Of a stretch of 64,000 bases of DNA, positions 45,301 through 52,545 are shown piece after piece; the stretch's first letter is position 1; each line of letters begins with the position of its first letter. Where the stretch lies: positions 4,491,910 through 4,555,909 of the forward strand of contig NZ_HF570108.1 in assembly GCF_000297395.2 (NCBI RefSeq). Direction: 5' to 3'. A model generated the notes under the pieces. The model searched no databases. It saw nothing but the letters and a program-made list of their open reading frames with translations, and was not told the DNA's origin. Source of the DNA: Micromonospora lupini str. Lupac 08. GTDB taxonomy: Bacteria; Actinomycetota; Actinomycetes; Mycobacteriales; Micromonosporaceae. A program made the translations under genes and the position numbers.

Positions 45301-46020
45301 CTGGCCGACGAGCCGACTGCCGCGCCGTTCCGCCTCGGTGACCTGGGCCTGGCCAGCGTGACCCTGGACGAGGCGGCGACCCGCGGGCTGCACGCCGCCG
45401 CCCGCCGACTGCGGGCCAGCGTGCGGGACCTGCTCGTGTGGGCAGTGGTGGCGACACTGGCGGGGCGTACCGGCGGCGCGGTCACCGTCGCCACGACCGG
45501 CCACGGCCGCGAACCGCTCTTCGACGACGTGGACGTCAGCCGCACCACGGGCTGGTTCCAGGTGCTCTACCCCCTGCGACTGGAACTGCCCGCCACCGCC
45601 GACGCGGCCCGCTCGGTCCGCTCGGTGATCCGCCAGCTCGGCCGGGTCCCGGACAACGGCATCGGATACGGCCTGCTGCGGTACCTGTGCCCGGACGAGG
45701 ACGTCCGTGCCCGGTTGGCCGCGACGCCGCCGCCGCTGGTCGCGGTCAACTACATGGGCGGCTTCGGCTTCGACGACGTCGCCCCGGCCAACCAGCTCCT
45801 CGACGTCTGCGCGGCGCCGTTCGGGCCGACCGAGGACCCCGACGGGCACTGGCCCTTCCCCTTCGACGTGACGGGGTCGCTCACCGGCCCCGAGCTCCGC
45901 GTCGACCTGAGCTACGCCACTCCGGCCTTCCGGCCGGAGACCGCTGAGAACCTGCTCGACGGCATCCGGACCAGCCTGTTGCGCCTGGCCGGACACCACG
46001 GGCAACCGCCACGGCAGTAG
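39379..46020 (+). CDS. NRPS without adenylation domains: C-X-T-C-X-T-E, X = FkbH-like
   Basis: A 2213-residue protein. C1 (about 48-480) has HHIVFDAWS at 180-188. X1 (about 488-800) begins with ATFTVDPL and GYGQLVAHLL, as in FkbH N-terminal domains, and later shows a decayed HAD start (LVLVDGERLP near 675, DxE for DxD) and the HAD end HVWPLDP. T1 has GGHSLL with Ser844. C2 (about 900-1330) has HHIVCDNTS near 1033. X2 (about 1350-1660) is more degenerate (LVVPAGPAH where DxD is expected). T2 has GGDSLLAM with Ser1710. A final epimerase-like condensation domain has HHLVVDAVS at 1902, RTTGWFQVLYPL, GIGYGLL and VNYMGGF. No A-domain core motif (SGTTG, YGPTE, GRxDxQ) is visible, so the carriers must be loaded in trans. 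Related FkbH-in-NRPS fusions may exist; a search is needed. Confidence 0.85.
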   Translation: MTQDLHPDLADLTPEQRELLALRLRQTRASQARAGRPDTDATPATVDYPLSFTQEQLWFLDRLEPGTPVYNVPFAERISGPLDVAALHRAVNAVVARHDALRIVFASVDGVVTQRVSDALEVPLPVLDLTAVPESERQAAVDREVAAHAAVTFDLTSGPLLAVRLLALAADEHLLLVTAHHIVFDAWSAGVFVEELVSWYGEFAADVPAGLPALPTRFVAHVAARRRPEAERELAGHLAHWRERLASAPARSTLPPDRPRPPVQTHRGRSLPFTVDAEVTEALAGLARGAGATVNAVVLAGLTALLRQATGQDDLLLGMPAAGRASTDLEPLIGCFATMLVLRVDTGGDPSVRDLVRRVHRTVSEAYAHQEAPYARVVEEVRPVRDPSVNPLFQVLATMTDGGVRERQAAGVTFRPVPAESGLTDFDLFVSLTVQGDRIEGAVDFNADLYLDETIAATVGRLPELLRAMADAPDRQLSEVTGLRRHRIALAATFTVDPLRDPVEFWLRFLRVPASVELAGYGQLVAHLLAGPTADATVCLLRWEDWLRRQDETAGEAALDAAMDDLDAAVAAYRRRTNAPLLLVVCPASPGAAGRHGERSGRLDDRLAALAARTPGVHAAWATDHAGAYPVTPVNDERADELGHVPYTGEYFAALGTIVLRELRRLVGQPRRLVLVDGERLPLDRITDALPVHEVRPFSADALSDADPATTVVLDTDAEAVAALREAYPGVLALAVPAGWDELRRLLAHVWPLDPQAPGTATGASGLRTTIGAERAAYVVEELSTAAAIADRSRPAPARVDAADEEIVAPRTPTEERLAGLWAAALGVEQVGVTSDFFHLGGHSLLATGLLSQVQAEFGREVSLYTLFTNPTVAGLAAVLDADPDATALAPLTPAPAGTPTVASSAQVRLWALDQLGDDVVRHNTTAAVELRGDLDTTSLRRAFDDVLARHDVLRTTFSDRGGEPEPVVRPHVDPWLETLDLTGLAAAKQARALRRAAAELAAHRYDLNAGPLVRARLLRLPDQRWHLLLGMHHIVCDNTSWSILLDDLAARYAHHATGVDRPLPPLPVQFADYTRHQRDWLASTAVEPHLTYWRERLADAPPLLDLPTDHPRPAERSDVAGYQAQRLGAGLGAAVRELARAEGVTPFAVLLAGFAALLHAESGQPDLVLGAPTAGRERAELAPLIGCFADLLPLRMDVGGRPTFRQLVTRAYRTAREAYRHQGLPFATIVEALRLPRQAAYHPLFQCVLNVLDGADELPEFAGLAATPVDVPSVGVDFDLFLSVTWQGEDLHADLAYRADLFGPERMVRLLTGLAKVLDEGVRRPDAPLGGGRRAPAPRRLAPPAPRLVVGGTVEVPGLAATVRFWTGLLGLPHALEQLAPGALLRLLRDPAAGLATGRRDHNVLVLRWEDRLTPGPLGAGIVGLRDFCTELLAALDVHRGHSAAALTIVVCPPSPPYRTSPWSAVLAELTARLAEARPDVDVVAVEAWARRYRVPELFTGDAWSPELAAVTATLLVRRAVRHPTLGRLVVPAGPAHRQAELARLLAAQARSGREVLLTTTPRGAELSALITAGIIGYAPTPPTDAATLVLHPATEPAPPDAPALPFDPADGPVDVLRGLWSLDAAVSGAADAPVDRIPAGLLAEVATELGDAVALRLAVTDGYRRSADRAAAAPRTDRERQLVAIWSELLRTNQLGINDDFFAAGGDSLLAMQLVARCATAGIQVTPRQLVRHPTVAELAASLGDSAPSGTVTPDAEQGAVHGDAPLTGAQRWFTDLVAPTMGRPALFNHPYYLELARPLPAELVREAVRRLVAQHDALRLRLTRQPDGSWRQHHADPADAVPFVSHDLTGLPVDEREAAVEARCAEAQTGLDLTAGPLARVAHFRLGPELPDRLLLVNHHLVVDAVSRGVLLADLETLCDQLERGVEPALQAKTTSYRAWARWLAEYAGSAALREQVPFWLAQADDGVLPRLADEPTAAPFRLGDLGLASVTLDEAATRGLHAAARRLRASVRDLLVWAVVATLAGRTGGAVTVATTGHGREPLFDDVDVSRTTGWFQVLYPLRLELPATADAARSVRSVIRQLGRVPDNGIGYGLLRYLCPDEDVRARLAATPPPLVAVNYMGGFGFDDVAPANQLLDVCAAPFGPTEDPDGHWPFPFDVTGSLTGPELRVDLSYATPAFRPETAENLLDGIRTSLLRLAGHHGQPPRQ

Positions 46021-46032
46021 GAGGAGACCCCC

Positions 46033-47421
46033 ATGGCGTTCCGACGCCCGTCCCGGTTCGCCGGGTTCACCACGATCTGGTTCGGCCAGCTGCTGTCGGC
46101 GCTCGGCACCCGGATGACGAACTTCGCCCTGAGCATCTGGGTGTGGGACGCCACCGGCCGGGCCTTCGACCTGACCATGCTCATGGCGTTCGCGTTCGGC
46201 GCGACAGTGATCTTCAGCCCGATCGCCGGCGCGCTCGTCGACAGGTGGGGACGACGACTGACAATCGTGCTCAGCGACGTCGGGTCGGCGGTCACCACTG
46301 CCGTCGTGCTGCTGCTGTTCCTCACCGGCTCGGTCGAGGTGTGGCACCTGTACCTGGTCAACCTGGTCACCGGCGCGTTCCTCGCGTTCCAGCTACCGGC
46401 GTACCAGGCGACCATCACGGTGATGATGGAGAAGGGCCAGTACCCGAGGGCCAACGCGATGATGTTCGCGGTCCGGACCATCCCGGTGATCTTCGCCCCC
46501 GGCTTCGCCGCCGCGCTGCTCGGCCTCATGGACATCAAGGTCATCCTGTTCGTTGACGCGCTGTCCTACCTGGTGGCGATCGGCGCGGTGCTCCTGGTGA
46601 AACTGCCGCCCATCCCCCGCTCGACGCAGCAGGACGAGGGCGGCTTCTGGTACGACACGATCTACGGCTTCCGCTACATCCTGGCCAGTCGGGCGTTCAC
46701 CGGGCTGGAGGCGATCATGTTCGCCATCAACGTGCTCGCCGCTGTCGGCTTCGCCCTGCTGGTGCCACAGATCCTGGCCCGCACCGACAGCAGCACCAAC
46801 GCGGTCGGCCTGGTGCAGACCATCGGTGCGGTGGGCGGTGTGGTCGGCGCGCTGCTGCTCGGCCTGCTGCCCAACACCCGCCACAAGATCCGCCGGATGC
46901 TCATCGCCATCCTGGTCTTCAGCGTCCTCGGGCGGATCATCTACGGCGTCGGGGACAGCGTCATCGTCTGGTCCGTCGCCCTGCTCTTCCTGCACCTGTC
47001 CATCCCCTTCATCGACGGGTACGCCCAGTCGGTGTGGCAGGAGAAGGTCGAGCCGTCACACCAGGGCCGGGTCTTCGCCGCCCGCCAGTTCATCGAGGAC
47101 CTGGCGTACCCCGGCGGCACGGCGCTGGCCGGCATCGCCGCGGACCGCTGGTTCGAGCCGATGATGCGCGACGGCGGGCCCGGGGTGCCGTACTTCGGCT
47201 GGCTCGTCGGCAGCGGGCCCGGCGCCGGAATGGGCCTGATCTTCGTGATCGTGGGCCTGTTCGGCATCGGCGTGGCCGCCGCCGGGTTCGCCTCGCCGAG
47301 CATCCGCCGGATGGAGGTCGACCTGCCCGACTACGACGAGCCGACCGACCCGCCGGCCCCGCTCCCGTCGCCGAGCGGCACCGAGGAGCTGACCGACGAC
47401 CGCGCGGTGGTGGCGAAGTGA
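46033..47421 (+). CDS. MFS transporter, probable product exporter
   Basis: A 462-residue protein with about 12 membrane segments, of the DHA3-like (enterobactin exporter type) group; the first loop reads ALVDRWGRRLTIVLSD. AGGAGGAG precedes the ATG and it starts 12 nt after the NRPS stop. Its stop overlaps the following ACP start by 4 bp. Position in the cluster suggests it exports the product or gives self-resistance. Confidence 0.88.
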   Translation: MAFRRPSRFAGFTTIWFGQLLSALGTRMTNFALSIWVWDATGRAFDLTMLMAFAFGATVIFSPIAGALVDRWGRRLTIVLSDVGSAVTTAVVLLLFLTGSVEVWHLYLVNLVTGAFLAFQLPAYQATITVMMEKGQYPRANAMMFAVRTIPVIFAPGFAAALLGLMDIKVILFVDALSYLVAIGAVLLVKLPPIPRSTQQDEGGFWYDTIYGFRYILASRAFTGLEAIMFAINVLAAVGFALLVPQILARTDSSTNAVGLVQTIGAVGGVVGALLLGLLPNTRHKIRRMLIAILVFSVLGRIIYGVGDSVIVWSVALLFLHLSIPFIDGYAQSVWQEKVEPSHQGRVFAARQFIEDLAYPGGTALAGIAADRWFEPMMRDGGPGVPYFGWLVGSGPGAGMGLIFVIVGLFGIGVAAAGFASPSIRRMEVDLPDYDEPTDPPAPLPSPSGTEELTDDRAVVAK

Positions 47422-47648
47422 CGCTCACCGAGGTGGTGGCCGGGGTCCTGGAGGTCGACCCGGCCGAGGTGACCGACGAGTCCGGGCCGGAGACCATCGG
47501 CACCTGGACCAGCCTGCGGCACCTGCAACTGGTGGTGACCCTGGAGGAGGTCTACGGGCTCTCCTTCGTCTTCGAGGAGATCCGCGACGTGCGCAGCGTC
47601 GGTGAACTGCGGACCGTGCTGCGCGCCAAGGGCACGGAGACCCGATGA
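47418..47648 (+). CDS. Discrete acyl carrier protein, FkbJ-like (WTSL motif)
   Basis: A 76-residue carrier protein. The phosphopantetheine Ser lies in TWTSLRHLQLV, replacing the common DSL by TSL, with a preceding Trp. This variant resembles carriers that work with FkbH proteins. It starts at GTG 47418, overlapping the MFS stop, and its own stop overlaps the FkbH-like gene (ATGA), which ties these two together. It probably carries the small acyl unit handled by FkbH. Confidence 0.82.
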   Translation: MTLTEVVAGVLEVDPAEVTDESGPETIGTWTSLRHLQLVVTLEEVYGLSFVFEEIRDVRSVGELRTVLRAKGTETR

Positions 47649-49315
47649 GCGCCGTTCTGTTCGCCCGCCGCACCCGCTGGCAGGCGCTCACCCGCCAGCC
47701 GCCGGCGCCGGCCCTGCGCGTGGCGCTGCTGGCGAGCTACACGGCGGACCCGCTGGTGCCGTACCTGGGCCTGGGCCTGCACGACACCGGCCTGCCCGCC
47801 ATGCTCGCCGTCGGCCCGTTCCAGCAGGTCGTCCAGCAGTGCCTCGCCACCGACGGCTTCCTCGCCGAGGCGCGACCCGACGTGCTCGTGGTGGCGCAGC
47901 GCCTGGAGGAGGCCGGCGATCCCGGCCCGTCCGGCGACGCGTGGGCGGCGGAGCTGCTGGCCGGGGCGGAAGCGGCCGTCACCGCCGCGCGCCGCCACGG
48001 CGCCCTGCTGGTGTACGTCCTACCGCCCGTCCCCGCCTCCCGCTACGGGCCGGCCGACGCGATGCACGCCGACGGGGTGACCGCCAGCGCCACCGCCGTC
48101 CGGCAACGGCTGCGCGACCGGCTGGCCGGCGACCCGTGGGTGCTGCTGGTCGACGCCGACGAGGCGGTACGGGCCGTCGGAGACGAGCGGGCGTACCACC
48201 CGGCGTTGTTCCGGTTCGCGAAGGTGCCGTACACCGAGGAGGTCTTCGCGCGGCTCGGCACCACCACCGCCGCCCTGGTGGGCTGCTGGTTCGGCGCGGG
48301 CTGCCGGGCGCTGGTCCTCGACGGCGACGGGCTGACCGGTGGCGCCGTCCACCTGCTGCCGGCGCTGCGTGACCTGCGCGCCGCAGGCGTACGGGTGGCG
48401 CTGCGGGCCACCGGCGTCGACTGGTGGTCGAGCGCCGACGCCACGGACCTGCTGAGCGTGCTCGACGGCTGGGTCACCGACGACCGGCCCCGGGCCGACC
48501 AGCTCGCCGAGATCGCCGACGAGCTGGACGTCGCACCGGCCCAGCTCGTGCTGGCCGGCACCGGCCCGGCGCAGTCACCGCCGCGGCACGTCGCGCTCGG
48601 GCCCGACCCGGCCGGCTGGTCGGACGAGCTGCGGGCGGCGGGACTGACCGACCGGCTCCCGGCCCGACGGTGGAGCGGCGGCACCTCCCGACCCGCCGTC
48701 ACGCCCACCGAGCTGTCCCTGGACGACTTCGTGGCCGGCCTGGACGTGCACGTCGACTACCGGCCGGTGACCGCCGACGGCGTCGCCGAGGTCGCCGAGG
48801 TGGTCGCCCGCGCGCACGACTTCGCGCTGGCGCCCGCCCCACCGGCCGCCGCGCTGGCCGAGCGGGCCGCCGACCTGCTGGCGATCCGGGTACGCGACCG
48901 GCTCGGCGACTACGGCACCTCGGGCCTCGTGGCGCTGGACCGGGCCGGCGATCGTTGGACCGTCGACGTCTTCTCCCTCTCCTGCCCGGTGCTCGGCAAG
49001 GGCGTCGAGGCGGAAGTGCTGCGGGAGCTGACCCGGCGTGCCGGCGCGGCCGGCGTCGGCGAGGTGCGCGTGCGCTGGGCCGACACGGGCCGCAACGGCA
49101 CCGCCCGGCGCTTCCTGTCCGAGCTGGACGGTGTGGCACCCGCCGACCCCCGGGTCCGGCTGCGCGCCGCCCACACCGACGCCGACAACGACGCGACGGC
49201 GGTGCGGGCCGGGACGACGACCACGACGCACCGGGCCACAACGGACCGCGCCACGGCGGACCGGACGACGACGGACCGGACGGCGACGGACCGGACGACG
49301 GCGGTGCGGCGATGA
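47645..49315 (+). CDS. FkbH-like protein with degenerate HAD site
   Basis: A 556-residue protein with the FkbH layout: N-terminal domain (VALLASYTADPLVPYL), HAD domain (about 215-340) and GNAT-like C-terminal domain (about 355-500). The HAD nucleophile segment is LVLDGDGLTGG rather than LDLDNTLWGG: both Asp remain but Asn-Thr-Leu-Trp is lost. The SKN motif is replaced (LRATGVD) and the late DD pair is missing. The GNAT part has RAHDFALA where RTNQFN is expected. So phosphatase activity is doubtful; a structural or acyl-transfer role is possible. The tail (about 527-556) is a Thr/Asp/Arg repeat coded by 15-bp tandem units. Confidence 0.8.
   Translation: MSAVLFARRTRWQALTRQPPAPALRVALLASYTADPLVPYLGLGLHDTGLPAMLAVGPFQQVVQQCLATDGFLAEARPDVLVVAQRLEEAGDPGPSGDAWAAELLAGAEAAVTAARRHGALLVYVLPPVPASRYGPADAMHADGVTASATAVRQRLRDRLAGDPWVLLVDADEAVRAVGDERAYHPALFRFAKVPYTEEVFARLGTTTAALVGCWFGAGCRALVLDGDGLTGGAVHLLPALRDLRAAGVRVALRATGVDWWSSADATDLLSVLDGWVTDDRPRADQLAEIADELDVAPAQLVLAGTGPAQSPPRHVALGPDPAGWSDELRAAGLTDRLPARRWSGGTSRPAVTPTELSLDDFVAGLDVHVDYRPVTADGVAEVAEVVARAHDFALAPAPPAAALAERAADLLAIRVRDRLGDYGTSGLVALDRAGDRWTVDVFSLSCPVLGKGVEAEVLRELTRRAGAAGVGEVRVRWADTGRNGTARRFLSELDGVAPADPRVRLRAAHTDADNDATAVRAGTTTTTHRATTDRATADRTTTDRTATDRTTAVRR
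49226..49300 (+). repeat. Five 15-bp tandem units inside the FkbH-like gene 3' end
   Basis: Units begin at 49226, 49241, 49256, 49271 and 49286 with consensus RCGGACCGGACGRCG; the first two are degenerate. They encode repeats of five residues, (T/A)(T/A)DR(T/A), and end just before the KAS III-like start codon. Confidence 0.8.
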
Positions 49316-50340
49316 GCGGCCCGCCGGTCGGCCTCGGGGTGGCCGCCCTCGCCCACGTGCTCGGCGAGCCTGTCGACGTGGCGGCGGCCGCCGCCGCGTA
49401 CACCCAGGATCTGGACCGTCTGCGGTCCTGGGAGTACCGCGCCTTCCACCGGGCCGGCCCCGGCGTCGGGGTGACCGACCTGGCGGTGGTGGCCGGCGGC
49501 ACGGCCCTGGACCGCGCCGGGCTGTCCGCCGCCGACGTGGACCTGGTGGTGCTGGCCATCCCCGACCTGGCCGAGTACCTCTACTGGGACCCGGCCGCGC
49601 ACACCCAGGCCCGCCTCGGCGCGCACCGGGCGGAAGCGGTGCTGCTCAACCAGGCGTGCGGCGGTGGGGTGGCCGCGTTCGACACGGTGGCCGGGCGGTT
49701 CGCCACCCACCCCGAGTACCGGACGGCGCTGCTGATCGGCGCGAACCGGGTGTGCGAGCCGTACTGGAACCGGATGGAGGTCAACACAAGCGTCTTCTCC
49801 GACGGAGCGGCGGCGGCCGTGCTGGTGCGCGATCACGACAGGTGCCGCTGGTTGGCCACCGAGACGATCACCGACGGCCGGTACGCGGGCTTCATGCGCA
49901 TGCCCGTCGGCGGTGCGGCGCAGCCGTTCACCCCGGACGGCGGCACCCCCCGCGTCGGCGACCCGGCCGACCGGCTCAACGAGTTCTTCGCCGGGGACGT
50001 ACGCCGGATGTTCCGGTTCGTCGCCACCATCCGGGAGCGCAACCGGCAGGTCGTGGAGGCGGCGTGCGCCCGGGCCGGCGTGACGCTTGCCGACGTCAGC
50101 CGGTTCGTGCACTTCCACGACAACGCCCGGCAGTTCGCCGAGTTGGCCAAGGACCTCGGCGTGGAGCTGGAGCGGACGAACGTCGAGCTGGCCCTCGCCC
50201 ACGGCCACATCGGCTGCGCCGACCAGCTCATCGGCCTGGAACGCCACCTCGACAGCGGCGAGCTGACCGACGGCGACCTGGTCGCCCTGACCAGCACCGG
50301 CAGCGGCATGCACTGGGTCTGCACCCTGCTGCGGGTCTGA
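49312..50340 (+). CDS. KAS III (FabH)-like ketosynthase/acyltransferase
   Basis: A 342-residue thiolase-fold protein. The active-site Cys is in LNQACGGGVAAFD and the His in HFHDNARQ. Where FabH has Asn in GNTSAA, this protein has GHIGCAD, giving Cys-His-His. Such altered KAS III relatives act as acyltransferases or, in tetronate pathways, join a glyceryl-ACP to a polyketide beta-ketoacyl thioester. The ATG overlaps the FkbH-like stop by 4 bp and 80 bp follow before the next gene. Confidence 0.85.
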   Translation: MSGPPVGLGVAALAHVLGEPVDVAAAAAAYTQDLDRLRSWEYRAFHRAGPGVGVTDLAVVAGGTALDRAGLSAADVDLVVLAIPDLAEYLYWDPAAHTQARLGAHRAEAVLLNQACGGGVAAFDTVAGRFATHPEYRTALLIGANRVCEPYWNRMEVNTSVFSDGAAAAVLVRDHDRCRWLATETITDGRYAGFMRMPVGGAAQPFTPDGGTPRVGDPADRLNEFFAGDVRRMFRFVATIRERNRQVVEAACARAGVTLADVSRFVHFHDNARQFAELAKDLGVELERTNVELALAHGHIGCADQLIGLERHLDSGELTDGDLVALTSTGSGMHWVCTLLRV

Positions 50341-50420
50341 CCTGCCGCACCCACCGACGGGAGCACCGTGCCGGCCCGTCGACGACCACCCCGCCCGGCG
50401 GGAGAGGAAGGACACCGACC

Positions 50421-52304
50421 ATGCGAGACGAGGAGGTCCTGCACCGGATCCGCCGGCTGCGCCGACCCGACGCGGCCGCCGACCCGGAGCTGGCGCCCGG
50501 CCTGGTCCACCTGGACGACGCGGCGGTCACCGTCGTCGCGTCCGCCGGTCGGCTGCTCGCCGACGTGCCCGTCGAGAAGCTGGCCAGCCCCGACTTCCCG
50601 CTGCGCCCACTGCGGGTGGCGGTCACCGGCACGTTCACGCCCGGCACGCTGGAACCGCTGCTGCGGGTGGCGCTGCTGCGCATCGGCATCGCCGCCGAGA
50701 TCCACGTCTCCGGCTTCGACCAGCTCGTGCTCGACCTCAGCGATCCACGCTCGGCGCTCGCCGAGTTCCGACCCGACGTCACGCTCTGCCTGCTGCACGA
50801 CGGCTGGTTCCTGCCCGCCGAGTGGGACCCCGGCGACCTGGCCGGCCTCGCCGACGTGCTCGGCGAACGGGCCGGCGTGCTCGCCGCCGCGCTGCGCGGA
50901 TACGCCACGCGCACCGAGGGCGCGGTGCTGCTGCACACCGTGCCGCTGTCCCCACTGGAGCACCGCAGCCTGGTCAGCTTCCGCGGTCGGGCCGAGCTGG
51001 GGCGGATCTGGCGGGAGCTGAACTCCCAGCTGCTGGAGCTGGGCGAGCGGGACACGACGTACACACTGGATCTGGAGACGCTGCTGGTGGACCACGACGG
51101 CCCGGTACGCGACGAGCGCCTGTACCGGTTCGCCAGCATGGCGTGGACGCCCACTGTGGAACGCCGGTACGCGCACGAGGCCGCCACCTTCTGCCGCGCG
51201 GTCCTCGGGCGGACGGCGAAGGTGCTCGCGCTGGACCTGGACAACACCCTCTGGGCGGGCGTGCTCGGCGACGACGGGCTCACCGGCATCCGGCTGGGCA
51301 CCGACTATCCCGGCAACTGCCACCGTGACGTGCAGCGCCGCGCCCTGGCGCTGCGCCGGCAGGGCGTACTGCTCGCGGTGTGCAGCAAGAACGACCCCGA
51401 CCTGGTGACCGAGGCGTTCGCGCAGCACCCGGACCTGCTGCTGCGCTCCGACGACTTCGTCGCCCAGGCGGTGAACTGGGGGCGCAAGGACGAGAACCTG
51501 CGCCAGCTCGCCGCCACCCTCAACCTGGGCCTGGACGCCGTCGTGTTCGCCGACGACAGCCCGTTCGAGTGCGAGCTGGTACGCCGCGAGCTGCCGACCG
51601 TGCGGGTGGTGGAGCTGGCCGGCGACCCGGCGGGCTTTCCCACCAGGCTGCTCACCGAGGGGCACTTCACCGTGCTGGCCACCGGCGCCACCGACCGTGA
51701 ACGCACCGAGCTGTACCGGGCCCGCGCCGGGCGGGAACGCTTCGCCGCCACGTTCGACTCGGCGGCCGACTACCTGCACGAGCTGAAGCTGCGCGTCACC
51801 GTCCGCGAGGTCGACGAGCACAGCCTGCCCCGGGTCGCGCAGCTCGGGCTGCGCACCAACCAGTTCACCATGACCGAACGCGCGCACACCGAGGCGCAGA
51901 CCCGGACGCGCGCCGGCTCCCCCGACCACCTGGTGCTCACCGTCGAGGTGACCGACCGGTTCGGCGCCGAAGGGCTGGTGGGCGGCCTGTGGCTGAGCCG
52001 GGACGACCCGGACGCCTGGGTGATCGAGAACTTCGTGCTCAGCTGCCGGGTCTTCTCCCGGGGCGTCGAGCAGGCGGCGCTGCACCGGGTGGCCGAGCTG
52101 GCCCGAGCCGCCGGCGCGACCCGGCTGGAGGCCCTGTTCCGGCCCACCGCCCGCAACAAGCCCGGCGGGGCCGTCTGGCCCGCCGCCGGCTTCACAGTGG
52201 CATCCGTCGACGACGGCACCACCCGGCACGTGTTGCCGCTGCACCCCCCGCCCCGGCTGCTGCCGGCGTGGATCGCCCTGGAGGAGGGAGACATCCGTGC
52301 CTGA
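50421..52304 (+). CDS. FkbH-family HAD phosphatase/acyltransferase (glyceryl-ACP formation type)
   Basis: A 627-residue protein with intact FkbH motifs: N-terminal domain (VAVTGTFTPGTLEPLL), HAD nucleophile LALDLDNTLWAGVLG, CSKND, and FADDSPFE; then a GNAT-like domain with LGLRTNQFTMTER. Characterised homologues take 1,3-bisphosphoglycerate, remove phosphate and load a glyceryl unit on an ACP, for methoxymalonyl or tetronate pathways. A good ribosome binding site (GAGGAAGG) precedes the ATG. It overlaps the second ACP gene by 8 bp. It is the only member of the four FkbH-like units here with a complete active site. Confidence 0.9.
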   Translation: MRDEEVLHRIRRLRRPDAAADPELAPGLVHLDDAAVTVVASAGRLLADVPVEKLASPDFPLRPLRVAVTGTFTPGTLEPLLRVALLRIGIAAEIHVSGFDQLVLDLSDPRSALAEFRPDVTLCLLHDGWFLPAEWDPGDLAGLADVLGERAGVLAAALRGYATRTEGAVLLHTVPLSPLEHRSLVSFRGRAELGRIWRELNSQLLELGERDTTYTLDLETLLVDHDGPVRDERLYRFASMAWTPTVERRYAHEAATFCRAVLGRTAKVLALDLDNTLWAGVLGDDGLTGIRLGTDYPGNCHRDVQRRALALRRQGVLLAVCSKNDPDLVTEAFAQHPDLLLRSDDFVAQAVNWGRKDENLRQLAATLNLGLDAVVFADDSPFECELVRRELPTVRVVELAGDPAGFPTRLLTEGHFTVLATGATDRERTELYRARAGRERFAATFDSAADYLHELKLRVTVREVDEHSLPRVAQLGLRTNQFTMTERAHTEAQTRTRAGSPDHLVLTVEVTDRFGAEGLVGGLWLSRDDPDAWVIENFVLSCRVFSRGVEQAALHRVAELARAAGATRLEALFRPTARNKPGGAVWPAAGFTVASVDDGTTRHVLPLHPPPRLLPAWIALEEGDIRA

Positions 52305-52545
52305 CCTGTTCACCACCGTCGCGGACCTCATCGAGCAGGTCGCGGACGTACCGGCCGAGGAGATCTCGCCCGACGTCCGGTTCGCGTCGCTTGCCAACTG
52401 GACCAGCCTGGAGGCGCTGCGTCTGCTCTCCGCGCTGGAGGACGACCTCGGCGTACGCCTGGACCTGCGGGCGTACCTGGCGGTGACCGCGGTCGGTGAG
52501 CTTGTCGACCTGGTCGCCGGCGAGCTGGACGGGGCGACCCGGTGA
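52297..52545 (+). CDS. Discrete acyl carrier protein (WTSL motif)
   Basis: An 82-residue carrier protein starting at GTG 52297, inside the end of fkbH. The phosphopantetheine Ser is in NWTSLEALRLL, the same WTSL variant as the ACP at 47418. It lies between fkbH and the E1 alpha gene and overlaps both, so it may accept a glyceryl unit from FkbH or a C2/acyl unit from the E1/E2 enzymes. Confidence 0.85.
   Translation: MPDLFTTVADLIEQVADVPAEEISPDVRFASLANWTSLEALRLLSALEDDLGVRLDLRAYLAVTAVGELVDLVAGELDGATR

Noticed and set aside
39379..46020. Calling the X regions adenylation domains
   Set aside because: None of the A-domain core motifs is present; the visible similarity is to FkbH-type sequences.
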